A stretch of 15,373 bases of DNA from the NCBI GenBank assembly GCA_004369085.1, contig ML210563.1:1-15373 (forward strand), given 5' to 3'. The notes under the pieces are model-generated. The model was not told the origin of the DNA. It made no database searches and saw only the letters and a program-made list of their open reading frames with translations. The position numbers and the translations under genes were made by a program. Source of the stretch: Coprinopsis marcescibilis. Lineage: Eukaryota > Basidiomycota > Agaricomycetes > Agaricales > Psathyrellaceae. Below are positions 1 through 9,883 of this stretch, piece after piece (position 1 is the first letter of the stretch; the number at the start of each line of letters is the position of its first letter).

Positions 1-840
1 TGAGTGGTCGCGGGCTTGGACTCTGATGGGTTTGTGCTCCACGAAGCATAATGTTGAGAGCTCCCTCGACTTTGTGCTCTGCGAAGCAAAAACTACATGT
101 AACATCATTTGCTCATCCCATTCTACAGATTGAACCTCCGTTCTGTGGGAGAGCGCTTCTAAGTCTGTACTGGTGAGTCCATTTGGTTCATCAGTAACTG
201 GCTACTATGTGCTCGGCCAAGCACAGAGTTTGTAGAGATCAGTGCTCGGCGAAGCACATAATTCTGATCTCTACAAACTCTGTGCTTGGCCGAGCACGAA
301 TCAGTCCGCGACTCGGGGCCTGTCGCCAAGGCTCGGATGGGTTTGTGCTCCACGAAGCACAATGTCGAGGGAGCTCTCAACATCGTGCTTCGCAGAGCAC
401 AACTCAAAACAGGGAACACGTGGGTCCATCACAAACCTCGGCGCTCCCCATACTTATTCCCCCCGCCCGTCCTATTCTGCGTCACGGAGCACAAAGATCC
501 AATGGGCCGGTGAGTGACCTTTGCCATCGTCTCTGATGCTGAAAATGACTTCATGATCTCCTGGATTTCCAGCATGCCCAACCTCGAGTACATGTCGAGG
601 GATTCTTCCACTGCCTCTGTGACCAGGACCGTCCGATGCTCACCAGCGAACTAACATTGTGCTTCGTGATGCACAATGTGTAATCCTCGCTCGACATTGT
701 GCCTCGCACAGCACAATGCGCAAAGGCTCCGCCCTTGCCACGCTTCGGCGTCAATCAACCGATCTCGATGCGTGTGATGGTTCCTCGGTGCCATTGCTCT
801 CTATCTGCCACACGAAGCACAATGTCCTAGCCAAGCCAGA
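1..840 (+). repeat. Left terminal inverted repeat (840 bp)
   Basis: Matches the reverse complement of 14534-15373. Two mismatches were noticed: position 734 (C here, A in the other copy read in this sense) and 767 (G here, A there). Homology stops sharply after position 840. The repeat holds no credible gene; its open frames arise from repeated 14-bp motifs. It contains subterminal iterons and a large hairpin described separately. Confidence 0.96.
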
Positions 841-859
841 CATTGTGATTCGTGAAGCA
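35..859 (+). promoter_or_regulatory. Subterminal iteron array, left end (12 copies of a 14-bp quasi-palindrome)
   Basis: Fourteen-base motifs of the form TGCTC..CGAAGCA or its reverse complement TGCTTCG..GAGCA occur at 35, 75, 210, 243, 283, 346, 386, 478 (variant), 660, 700, 816 and 846. Several are flanked by ACATTG on the left or CAATGT on the right, extending the dyad. Four pairs are spaced exactly 40 bp apart: 35/75, 243/283, 346/386 and 660/700. Short repeated dyads inside TIRs are the usual form of transposase binding sites in large DNA transposons; that these bind this transposase is inferred. The copy at 846 lies just outside the TIR and has no right-hand partner. Confidence 0.75.
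209..297. repeat. Perfect inverted repeat, 34-bp arms and 21-bp loop (left TIR)
   Basis: Arms 209-242 and 264-297 are exact reverse complements. The loop at 243-263 itself holds an iteron (TGCTCGGCGAAGCA), and each arm carries one more, so the structure centres three sites. It could extrude as a cruciform or form a long hairpin in single strands or RNA. Confidence 0.93.
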
Positions 860-966
860 CGTATCCATGGGCCGGTGCCTATTCCTCATTTCTTGGAGCA
901 GAGGGGCATTCATTAGCCCATCGATCTTTCAAGGAAATCTATTTACATCAACATACTACTACAATA
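841..966. other. Spacer between left TIR and transposase stop codon
   Basis: Holds the twelfth iteron (846-859) and what would be the transposase 3' untranslated region on the minus strand. No gene is seen. Confidence 0.6.
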
Positions 967-3900
967 TTACTGAGTCTGCTGTCGTCGTAGTTGTAGCCTG
1001 TTCCACACAGACAAGAACACCTTGATGTACATAATCGCCCTGTCCTGGGACATGTAGCTTGTTGACTTCCGTATCCGCTTGAGCCCTGAATTTCCACACT
1101 CCGCTGCGCTAGAGTTGATGTAGCCAAGGTGGGGGTCGACATTAACATACTCTGATAGAAAGGAAGCTGGACTACATTTGGTGTGACCAGCGCTATGGAA
1201 ATGATCAATGGCGAAGAATGTCCGTGCAAAGAAATGAGGTTTGCGCAACACACAATATGGTCCCAGTGAACAGGCAAAGTCGTACACCACGCGCTTTGGA
1301 GCCGTGGGCCACCATGAAACCATCGCCGAAAACACATCATCTCGGCCCTCGCTTTCTGTGATGCAATGGAACCCATAGCAAATGCTATGGGTACACCAGG
1401 CCACCATAACTCCGCCAGTGAGCCGTTTTTCACCATAGGTCGAATAGTACTTCCCGCAGCGGTCACCCCACTGGCTCGACGATGAGTCTTTCTTCTGGTC
1501 CAATACAATACCTGGATAGCGTGGACGAGACCGTATCTTGGGCATACTGTACAGACACCCAGTCTAAGATGTGGTTAGGAGTCGCTTGGCGTCATGAGGA
1601 AGCAATACTCACCTGTCTCCAGTCACTTGTCTCCGGCTGGGAAACCTCGGGCTCGAAGGGTTCAGACATCGACATAAGGGTGTGGAATACCTCTTCGGCC
1701 CTACCGTACATCCAGCGAACGATTGGGTACAGCCATGAGAGATCCCGAGAACCGTCTGCAACCTTATAAAGTGCAGGTACGGTAATGAGATGCCCAATGT
1801 TTCGAGGAGAAGGGTCAGCCAAAAATTGTCGGAACTCCAGAAGCGAGGTCAGGTTGACCATTTGGAGTACCGACTCTTCCGCAGCTATCTGGAGGAAACA
1901 TGGTGAGTAACGAAAGTATACAAGGAGCAACAAAGCTGACCTGGAGGAAAAGGCTCTTGAATTTTGCAGCAGGGCGCTGCTGATTGGCATACACCTTGGG
2001 ACCAAAGTGTGCCTCGAAAAGATCAGCCAATTGAGGGCAGAGTGATCGCAAGGCCGCAAGGACTGATTCGACATGGTCAAGGTGTTGCCATACAAGCACG
2101 GCTTGCTGAACCAAATCACCCTTTGCCTTCTTCGACGGCGACTCTCCGGCGACATCGTCATCATCGTCAACCTGTTCGAGCAGGTCACCAACCGCAGGAG
2201 CCTCTAAGATGGAGCGGATATCTTTGCGAAGAGTCTTGGAGAGCAGCAACTGCTTCTTTGGGAAATACTTTGTTCGTGGCCGTTTGGTGGATTGTTTGTC
2301 GGTGACTGTCGGGGGTAGGAGGGAACCTTTGAGATGCTTGCGGCTGAATGCAAGGGTGATACCATCCCAGATGACGGTTTCAGGATGGGGGCCACAATGG
2401 GTGCATTTCATATCGTTGTCAAATTCTTGAAGGCTGACATACGAGAACCAGACGTTGCGGAACAGATCCTCTCCCATAAAAGTGTGACCCTCCAACTCGT
2501 AGCGTCGCGATACGTGGGTGACAAAGGCGGTAAATGGGGTCTCGGATGACGTGTAGATGCTTGTATACTCGTCCAGAAGCTCGTGGGCGACCATAACGGA
2601 GTTGTTGAAATTGAAAACACCAAGTTCATGTAGATCAGGACCAATAAATCTTCGCCGCTTAGGGGGACAGACATTGCAACGCTGCACTTGCACGGTATGT
2701 ACCAGCACAGCGTTTGTGGTGTATATCCTGCAGGTGCGCATTTCCATAGGCCTATTCGTCGTGTAGAAGGTTCTTCCAGAGGCGCAGGCGCAGGAGGAGG
2801 ACGAGTCCAAAAGGAACGGGCTTGATGGTTGGGAACGAAAGGGAGGAGGAGGGGGATAGTGCTGAATGTCGCTTTCTAAGGAGGCCCATTTGGGAGGGTG
2901 GATGGGAAGGTGGGATATTGCCCCGCCGTTACCGACTGTGGCTGTTGAGCAACTGGGAGAAGCATAGAACACCACAACTCACCGAAATCGGCCAATGGAC
3001 GAGCGCAAAGTCGGGCACCAGAACTCTGATCATCGTTGTTGTTCCTGCCTTCATAGCCCATAGCAACCTTGACTGCAGTAATATGGCTACACCTCTGGGT
3101 GCCCTGGTCCTTGGAGCACTTCCACCTGCCACCCGAATCCGCGTTGATTGATGTATGGGTCACGATTGCCCGGCCGCGCAGGGCGGAAGTGGACGTGGAT
3201 CGAACTGACCAATGCCTAAGGTAGCCTCCTCCGCCAGGTAGGATGCGCTGGAAGAACATATGGGCTGCTACGTCCTCTGAAAACAAAGAGTAAAGTCGCG
3301 TCCTCCAAGACAATAGAGGTGGGGTAAGAACATACCATCATCCTGTTGATCCAATCTGCGTGTCAGGTCCTCTTCAACCTGATATTCCTTGAAGAACTGC
3401 TGATGAATGCACTTGAGAGTGTTCCCAGCTGGACAGCTACAAGCCACTCCAAGCGATTCATCATGTCCTGTAGTTCGAAGCAGGTACTCAAGATGGTACC
3501 AATGGTCCTAAATAAATTTGGTTAGCGATAAAATCTCGGTTTATGAAGCAGACTCCACTTACCGTTACCTGACATTTCGCAGAATCCCATCCCTGAACTA
3601 CAAACAAGTTCCGCTCTAGATAGTAGAAGCCTGCGACCTGCGCGTTGACCGCGTCGACATAGAGGTCAAGGGAATGGCTTGTCACCAGTGTCGGTGGCTG
3701 TGGCTCGGTGTCGTAGGTCGGCAATGGGTCCGGCAGATCTGTTAGATCACCGATGTTCGGAGATTGTGGGATGTCAGTACCAGATTGGTCAATCCCACAA
3801 TCGTTGGGACTCGGAATCGCCGGCGTTCTCCTCGTCTCTGACAACGATGGCAACGTCTCTCCCCCTTCTGCTGAAGGTAACTTTGTGACCTTATTTCCTC

Positions 3901-4072
3901 TCTGACGTCTCTTAGCGCCCTCCTTAAACAATCTTTGTGATTTTGTTGGCGAGGTCCATTCATCTTCTTTGAGCGCCTTCTTCAAACTGACTGGGTATTG
4001 GTGCAGGGGGCTATCCTCTTCGTCATCATCGTCCACAATCCTCATACGCTTTCGAGACGCCGTTTGCGACAT
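967..4072 (-). CDS. KDZ-group transposase with SWIM and CxC5/CxC6-type cysteine clusters
   Basis: Transposase of the fungal KDZ group, expected to bind the TIRs and cut and rejoin DNA in the nucleus. Proposed exons, in transcription order: 4072-3563, 3507-3336, 3276-2983, 2875 (or 2941)-1941, 1888-1613 and 1563-967; this keeps phase throughout and gives 927 (or 949) residues. The N-terminus is basic then acidic (RKRMRIVDDDDEED), a likely nuclear signal. A SWIM zinc finger follows (C193, C195, C203, H205), then a second Cys/His cluster (C281, C290, H292). The middle holds the CxC5/CxC6-like block with a CNVC motif, HELLDEYTS and a CTHCGP pair. The last exon carries the conserved catalytic-region blocks YDFACSLGPYC, DHFHSAGHTKC and AECGNSGLKRIRK, which supply the expected Asp and Glu of an RNase H-like core; the remaining acidic residue was not assigned. 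No frameshift or stop was needed, so it may be functional. The intron between exons 3 and 4 is the least certain (41 or 107 nt). Family recognition is from remembered motifs. Confidence 0.85.
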
Positions 4073-4441
4073 ATTGTCTGCGTAATGACTGGAACAATTC
4101 GACGTAGGATGTAAGAGCGAACAAGTTGGTAAGTGTAATTACTAACTCACTAACTCCCACAGATATATCGCGAGACAAGTCTCCCGAGGTTCTCGCCGCG
4201 CCCTGGCAACCTTTAACGATTTGTTTCTTGGCTTAGCTTCGCTTTCCAGGTGGTCGCTTTCCCCTCTGGGACATGCACCAGATGGTGTTTTCTTTTTTTT
4301 CACATTCCACGCTCTACCGATCTCATGACTGATGTTCATGATTACCAGCCCAATATCCCCAAGTTCTTGGCCATAAATAAGAGGATCACTTTCGATCCTT
4401 TCACCCCAACCATTTTACTTTCCATTCCCTCTTCTCAGACG
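4073..4441. promoter_or_regulatory. Divergent intergenic promoter region
   Basis: These 369 bp separate the start codons of the transposase (minus) and the next gene (plus), so both must be driven from here. A TATA-like ATAAATAA sits at 4373-4380, 69 bp before the plus-strand ATG, followed by a pyrimidine-rich stretch (4390-4435) typical of fungal transcription start regions. No clear copy of the TIR iteron was seen here. Confidence 0.5.
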
Positions 4442-6098
4442 ATGCCTCTCACCCGCAGTCCTCGTCGTACCACCCGTCCCCCCACCAGTCTGACTAGTGC
4501 TTCTTGCAGGAAGCGTCCAGTATGCCGAAAATGTCCGGACCAGCCCCTGCTCGCGCAGTGTCCTGTCCACAGCGCGAAAGGGAAACGTGCATCCAAGGTT
4601 CAAGCCTCTGTTTGTCGCATGTATGTCTATCAACTGACAATGCAGTCAGGGCAGAGCCAGCGTTTTGCCTCCATTTGGTGAGCTATTTTATCTGTCCCCC
4701 AAATTCCTGCTCCCGACGTGTCGCTCTCAACAGAGGATGAAGGCTCCATGATGGCTGAATCTGCCCCTGTGGTCACTGAACATTCTTCTATTGTGGGAGA
4801 CCCTGCTCCTGCGGGCACCCAAGGTTCTTACAAATGTTTTCTCAGAGGATGCCCTTAGCTCATCCTTATTTCAGGTGAAGCTGCGCAGCCTGAGCTTGAC
4901 ATCTCCTCGGGTACATACATATATGCATATTGTTTGAATGCGACGCTTATTCTTTTGCTTATCGTTCAGCTATGCTGGCATATCCCAATTTGCACGAGAT
5001 CCTGTGCGTTCTATGCTGACCTTGGATCCGATCATGCCATGACTTGTTCTAGTACCGCCCTGTCTTTTATTGGTAACCTCAAACCTTCAGGGACAGCGGT
5101 TGCTGACTCCAACGCCTCTGGCAGTTCGAGGTAAGCAGTCATCGTTTAACTCTTTGTCAATTACTTACTTGTTGTGTATAGTCTTGTTCAGGCCGCGCCC
5201 AACGCGCCTACCCAAGTCACCCCTCAAGGCCCTACTGGTATGTATGGCATCTTTGCAAGATGCAGCAGTTACTAATGCGCCCATGCCCAGCTTTGCTACC
5301 TCTCAATCTTCCGTTCGTCAATACGGAAGAGCCTTTGGCCGTGACTACGGTATTGGAGACAGCTGCTGCCGAGTCTGAAGCTGGAACTCCCACCGACGCA
5401 GGGGACGACGTCAACTCTGATCCCGATATTGACACAGAAGTGGACGGCCTCACGACCACTGCTTCCCCAGTCCCAGGAAAGATAAATTTGCGCCTCCGTG
5501 CCTCGAACGCTAAACCTCACTTTGGATACATCAAAGGTGTTGGCCGTGGCGCTAGGCCATATGGTATGTGTCTGTCTTCCCTTCCTATACCTCGTCTTAC
5601 TCGCCCACTTTACAGTCGTCGCACGTCGTCGCAAGCTCGAGGCTCCCTACTCTGAGCAGAAGAAAGCAACCAAGGCGTATGACCGTATGCTACCCGAGCT
5701 ATTGACCAGGGTGGGTTTACCGCTCTGTCTTGTGCTTATCAATGTTACTGACTCGTTGTACGCTCTAGCTTGAGTCCTTATCTACCCGCACCGGATGCTG
5801 GATGTACTTTGCCATCCAGCATCCTTCGTCCAGATCTCCGTTTATTCATTTCGCATCACGAAAGTTGGTGAACGAGGCCGGGGAACTAGTTGAGGAGTTC
5901 CATAAGGATGTTAGTAGGCCAATGAGCGCTGTTATGCGTGCAGATCGTCAGTCAAGTGTGCAGGCTGTCAATGCCACTATCCAGGCTGCTGCACGAGCGC
6001 ATCGTGAGGAGCTGAGGGCCAGGAGAGCTGAGAGTGAGCTTGCGCGGTTGAAGCAGCTCTTGGCTGAAGCGCAGAAAGAGGCACAGGGGGATGCCTAG
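4442..6098 (+). CDS. Unrecognised ten-exon protein with Cys/His cluster and C-terminal coiled coil
   Basis: Function not recognised. Proposed exons: 4442-4597, 4646-4661, 4734-4823, 4875-4910, 4970-5003, 5053-5130, 5182-5237, 5291-5563, 5616-5710 and 5769-6098. All phases agree, giving 387 residues ending in TAG. The N-terminus is Arg/Thr/Pro-rich, then carries cysteines 22, 28, 31 and 40 and His43; the CxxC-x8-CxxH part could bind zinc. The middle is acidic and Ser/Thr/Pro-rich and probably disordered. The last exon has a globular part (CWMYFAIQHP) followed by about 65 residues of Ala/Glu/Arg-rich heptads (LARLKQLLAEAQKEAQ), a likely coiled coil. Several mini-exons have phase-1 boundaries. 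The second exon (16 nt, weak donor GTTTTG) is the least certain. Divergent from the transposase, so perhaps a DNA-binding or partner protein, but this is inference. Confidence 0.7.
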
Positions 6099-6648
6099 AC
6101 TATTGATTGTGCTTTTCGTATCGTACTACATACCGACTTCAGATGTGATTGTAGTACATATTACAACCTACGAGAATCCGTCTATCTGCTTGCTCTCGTA
6201 ATGTCATCGAAATAATGAAGATTCAATATTCCTACTGGGTGATTGATGCAATAGCTGCTGAAGTGTATATATGGTTTAAGGTATTAAGCGCCCTGTGATG
6301 CCATCAAAGTCTACTCTTCAGACCTCCATGTCCAACTATGAGCCCTGTAGTCATTTATATATGATGCTCAGTAGAGCTATGGCATGTGCAATGCTTTATC
6401 AGGGTATAAATGCTGAAATTGGACAATTTACATGTCAAAAGATCCCGAAAATGTTGAGTTATTTCAATCTTGATCGAAATGTATAAGTCATTGTCATGCT
6501 TGAGAGAGATACGGATTGCGCATATTTTTTATGTTTAATACAGAGGGCTTAGGCCCGTACTATGCCGTCCCAGGTTACGAGAGAAAGCATTGAGGTTCGA
6601 GCAAGATATGATCCTATGAGGAATCTGTATGCTGCTTCTATGTTCTAC

Positions 6649-7330
6649 GCGCATAACAGCTGGGTAAGTGCGTCTTAGTACCAAAGATATGTTGGTAACG
6701 CTGCTCTGGAATACCGGAGTACCTTGGGCGCTGTCCATGCGGGGTCCAATGTATATACACACCGTCAATAGACATGCTAGCAAAATGTCTCAGAAAACCC
6801 AAAAGACCGGGTTTAATAATGACATCTTCCTTGATTAAAAATGATATGTGGGTTAGAAGGTGCTCAGAGCTAACCTCAAGATTTAGCAAAAAGCCGGGAG
6901 ACGATAGGTTGCATCAATGCTTTGATATAGCCGTAACAGTGGTTTCTAGACCACCGTGTGACGGGGAAATGTCTTGCGCGCGTAAATCATGTCTTTAGTA
7001 CTAACAGTATGCTAGGAACGCTGCTCTAGGATACCTAGGTACCTCTGGCGCTAGCCATACGGCGGCCAATGCATATACGCACCCTCGATAGACATACTCG
7101 CAATGTGTCTCTTAAAACACGGGAAATCGGGTTTGGTAAATAGCCGTTGCTTGATTTAAGATGCCACTTGGACTAGAATGTGCGCAGAGCTAATCTGCGC
7201 ATTTAGCAAAAAACTGGGGGACGATAGGATGCGTCAATGCTTTGATATAGCCGTAACAATGTTTTCTGGATCACTGTTTGACGGAATCGCGTCAAGCAAC
7301 GTTTCGTGCGTGTAAATCAAGTGCATGTTC
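6649..7330. repeat. Degenerate direct tandem duplication, period about 325 bp
   Basis: About 6649-6975 and 6976-7305 align along their lengths. Shared blocks include AACGCTGCTCT (about 6690 and 7016), AGCAAAAA (6884 and 7205) and a nearly identical stretch ending TTTGATATAGCCGTAACA (6919-6937 and 7240-7258). A third copy seems to begin at about 7306 (GTGTAAATCA) and stops quickly. By eye the copies are roughly 75-80% identical with scattered substitutions, so the duplication is old. Neither copy codes for protein. Confidence 0.72.
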
Positions 7331-7419
7331 TGGGTTTGACTCAACACTACAATTTAAACACAAGTTCTGCGTCACTCAAGGACATGAAGACTACTCCCCA
7401 GTACCTCAGCTATAGCTAC

Positions 7420-7437
7420 ATATATATATATATATAA
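7420..7437. repeat. AT dinucleotide microsatellite
   Basis: An uninterrupted AT run of 18 bp, followed by ATTA. Simple repeat in noncoding DNA. Confidence 0.85.
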
Positions 7438-7944
7438 TTAAAGAGGGAGTTTATCCCTTTGAAACTGGTCCAAGTGACTTGCAAATGGTTAATCAGTGCT
7501 AAAGATTCTTTGGTGCCAATTTAATAGCACAAGCACACTTAAGTACTCCATTAAGTGGCCTAATGTGTAGTCTCAAGGTTTAATCCTTTAAGAGAGCAAC
7601 AACATAAGGAGGAGGGGAACATGGAGGAAAGATAGAGGCTCCTGGTCCTGATTTACTGGGAAGTTGATCCTCCTTTTATGATATCGTACAAACTACTTGC
7701 AATGTCTATATACCGAGTCTAGAGTACTGTAACAGTTGAATTACATAGGTAACATATCCTTCTGAGCTTAATGACTGTTAACAGGACTCGGAATAGCCAG
7801 GCCCTTGTTTTGTTCTGGGTGTTTGGTCGATCTTTGTACGTGAAAACACAGCAGTGATGGGACACATCATCGCTTTCTTTCCTCCACACCTCTCTTCAGT
7901 CTATGGCCTGAACCTGGGACAACAGCCCATCGCCTCACGCTGCC

Positions 7945-8425
7945 ATGGCATATGAACTCAAGCAGACCATAATGGTAGCAAGCCAGCTGGTAGTCAACGG
8001 GATCCGAGGTCTACTTTTTGCTTCTCATTGTTCCAAACCCCTGCTTTTCAACGTACCCCTTCAGCATGGCTACACCAAGGCCAATGCCCGTCCATTCGAC
8101 CTCGAGTCTACCTACTACGTCAATAATGCGCATCTGTCAAGAGCTCACAGTGCGCTTATGCCCAAATTTGTTGTTGTTCTGTGCAGCTATCCTATGAATC
8201 GCACGAGCATAATGAAGGCGGGTTACGCAATCTTTTGGTCCGATCCTGTAAGTTCCTCCACCTCAGCTTCTAATTGCGAGCATTAATTCAAATCGTCTTT
8301 GCCCATTCATCCAGAGTCGCCACAGACTCCCCGAAAATCGCATACTGGGCAAGGATTTAGAGCCATACTGTCCCATCCATGGTAACATCTTGGTGGTGGA
8401 AATGTCACGAGAAGGATTTGCCTAG
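7945..8425 (+). pseudogene. Frameshifted 5' module of a fungal hypothetical gene
   Basis: The ATG at 7945 sits in a good context (GCCATGG). Exon 1 runs to 8248, then a 66-nt intron (8249-8314, GTAAGT...CAG), then an exon that reads to TAG at 8423. The second exon includes PENRILGKDL and GNILVVEMSREG, which look like a real domain. Just before the stop, the neighbouring frame continues plausibly with KDLPRTWLDIERLSFIQ, so a one-base-type frameshift near 8400-8425 is the simplest reading. An intron covering the stop (8382-8425) does not restore the downstream frame. Function not recognised. It may instead be a separate short gene from the one that follows. Confidence 0.5.
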
Positions 8426-9771
8426 GACTTGGTTGGACATTGAGCGACTATCCTTCATCCAGGCCATGGTTGAAGAGTATGTCTTGCTCCCCAGAAAGTT
8501 TACGCACAGCACTAAACTCTCCCGCAGTGTGATCTTGTATTTGGCAGTCACCCCGGAAGCCTGGCTTACCAGGCATAGGTTCCTGTCCTGGAAGCCTGAG
8601 CCCTGGCCATTCCCCGAAATCTCAAGACCAGAGCAAACACATGTGTATAGGACGATCGTGACTTCCGATTCAAAGACTGAAGAAGTGCAGACGATGCCGT
8701 TTACCGACGACATCATGTTGAGGCTCCTGGGCCAACAACAGTCTCTGCCTGATCTACCCAACATTGGCATTCTCTCAACATACCACTACACCTGCATGCA
8801 GTACGAGCTAACCCGGCGAATCAGGAACCTTCTTTCAAACCACGTCGATTCATCTGCCTTCTATTCGTTCATCCGACTCCTCGAACATCATTGCGCACTC
8901 ATCATCGGCACAGCGGCATGTCAGATTGTTTGTGGCAGTGAAGCACTCCCGCCGCTGACGCTTGACATCTTGACCACATCCCGGTCTCTCAGAAAGGATC
9001 TTGCCGTCTACGGATTCGTCGAATGGGTCGACGAGGAGTGCTATAGCTGGCTGACCACTCATGTCTCTGAAGTGGCAACCAGTTCTTGCAAGGTGAGCAT
9101 TTGAAGTGGGCTGTATATCGATTGGTAACCTCACCGCAAATTTTTAGGGCTTGCCTTATTCTCTCAAGTTGGTCCATGTCCGAAGCCACCCACTCCAAGT
9201 CATTGTCCACTCGGCCAACACGCTGCAGATGAACTACGTCTCAGCGACTCGCATTTACTCGTTGTTCCCCGCCGACACCATGGCCAACCGTGGCATTGAC
9301 ACAGCTGGCGACAAATGATTCGCTGCCGTCCATCCCGACCTTACTTTGCATAGAACGAATGCGTTTTGGACCACTGAATGTGGTCCACGGTGTCCATACA
9401 GCTGGAGGAAGACGGTGGACGATCAGTATACCTTTCAGATTCAGTGGAAGCTGAGTAGCGGGGAAGGGATCCTCAAACCAAGTGGGTGAGTCATCGACTT
9501 TTTTCATGCCCTCCTCATAGCTCAGTATTGTGTTTCGTACTCTTTCAGCCCGCCGAATCTTCCTAATTCAACAACTTCTCTGTCGTGGGGCCACGAGTAT
9601 AAATCGAGCATCGGGTTTGGGGAATCCTCTGGCCCCTCACCATGGTCTACCGTTTCCCAGGGGTTTCATCTCCATGGGACGGACTGCTGGGAAGACAATG
9701 TGATTTCCGTGCAGTGGCAGCTCCCAATACATTGCAGGAATCCACGTTGCTCCAGGGCCGATGCCGATTGA
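8379..9771 (+). pseudogene. Nucleotidyltransferase-fold-like protein, copy 1, with an in-frame stop
   Basis: Open from about 8379 to 9092, then intron 9093-9147 (GTGAGC...TTTTTAG), exon 9148-9485, intron 9486-9548 (GTGAGT...TTTCAG) and a last exon to TGA at 9769. The frame is consistent except for a TGA at 9316-9318 inside the third part; coding character continues in the same frame on both sides (GIDTAGDK before, FAAVHPDLTLHR after). The pattern IIGTAACQ followed by PLTLDIL resembles the G[GS]...Dh[DE] region of nucleotidyltransferase folds, but the first Asp of the DxD pair is Thr. A C-terminal CGPRCPYSWR matches the CPQTLRT region of the next gene, so the two are paralogues. Upstream it probably joins the frameshifted module at 7945. 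Catalytic loss is inferred, and the fold assignment is tentative. Confidence 0.55.
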
Positions 9772-9883
9772 ATTATAATCATGTATATATGTTGCTTCAC
9801 TCCTGACAAAATCTGATTGTTTTTCTCTCCCCTCCCTGTGATGTCGCAGAAGGTTTCCCCGCCCTTTGAGATCAAGGCTGTCT

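Larger units (their letters stand above)
6099..7944. other. Noncoding island of 1.85 kb, partly AT-rich
   Basis: No open frame here has coding character; those present are short and start in repeats. The first part (6099-6640) would include the 3' end of the preceding gene. It then holds an old tandem duplication (6649-7330), an AT dinucleotide run at about 7420-7437 and an AT-rich segment to about 7790 with small inverted repeats. This could be debris of an older insertion. The final 150 bp would be the promoter of the gene starting at 7945. Confidence 0.6.

Noticed and set aside
35..859. Regularly spaced short repeats resembling a CRISPR array
   Set aside because: The repeats are 14-bp degenerate dyads with unequal spacing inside a TIR of a eukaryotic element.
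159..916. Open frames of 60-109 residues in the left TIR, mirrored in the right TIR, with recurring CSAKHR-like peptides
   Set aside because: The peptides come from translation of the repeated 14-bp iteron; frames on both strands look alike and none has splice or start context.
1815..2191. Overlapping open frames on both strands within the transposase gene
   Set aside because: Shadows of the transposase exons; only the minus-strand frame carries family motifs.
6295..6486. Open frame of 63 residues in the noncoding island
   Set aside because: Short, starting in AT-rich sequence, with no recognisable motif or splice context.
8382..8425. A 44-nt intron removing the TAG in the first cargo gene
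   Set aside because: It would join to a frame different from the one that codes downstream, and it would delete the conserved-looking GNILVVEMSREG segment.
9241..9507. Minus-strand open frame of 88 residues
   Set aside because: It is antisense to the paralogous coding exons of copy 1.
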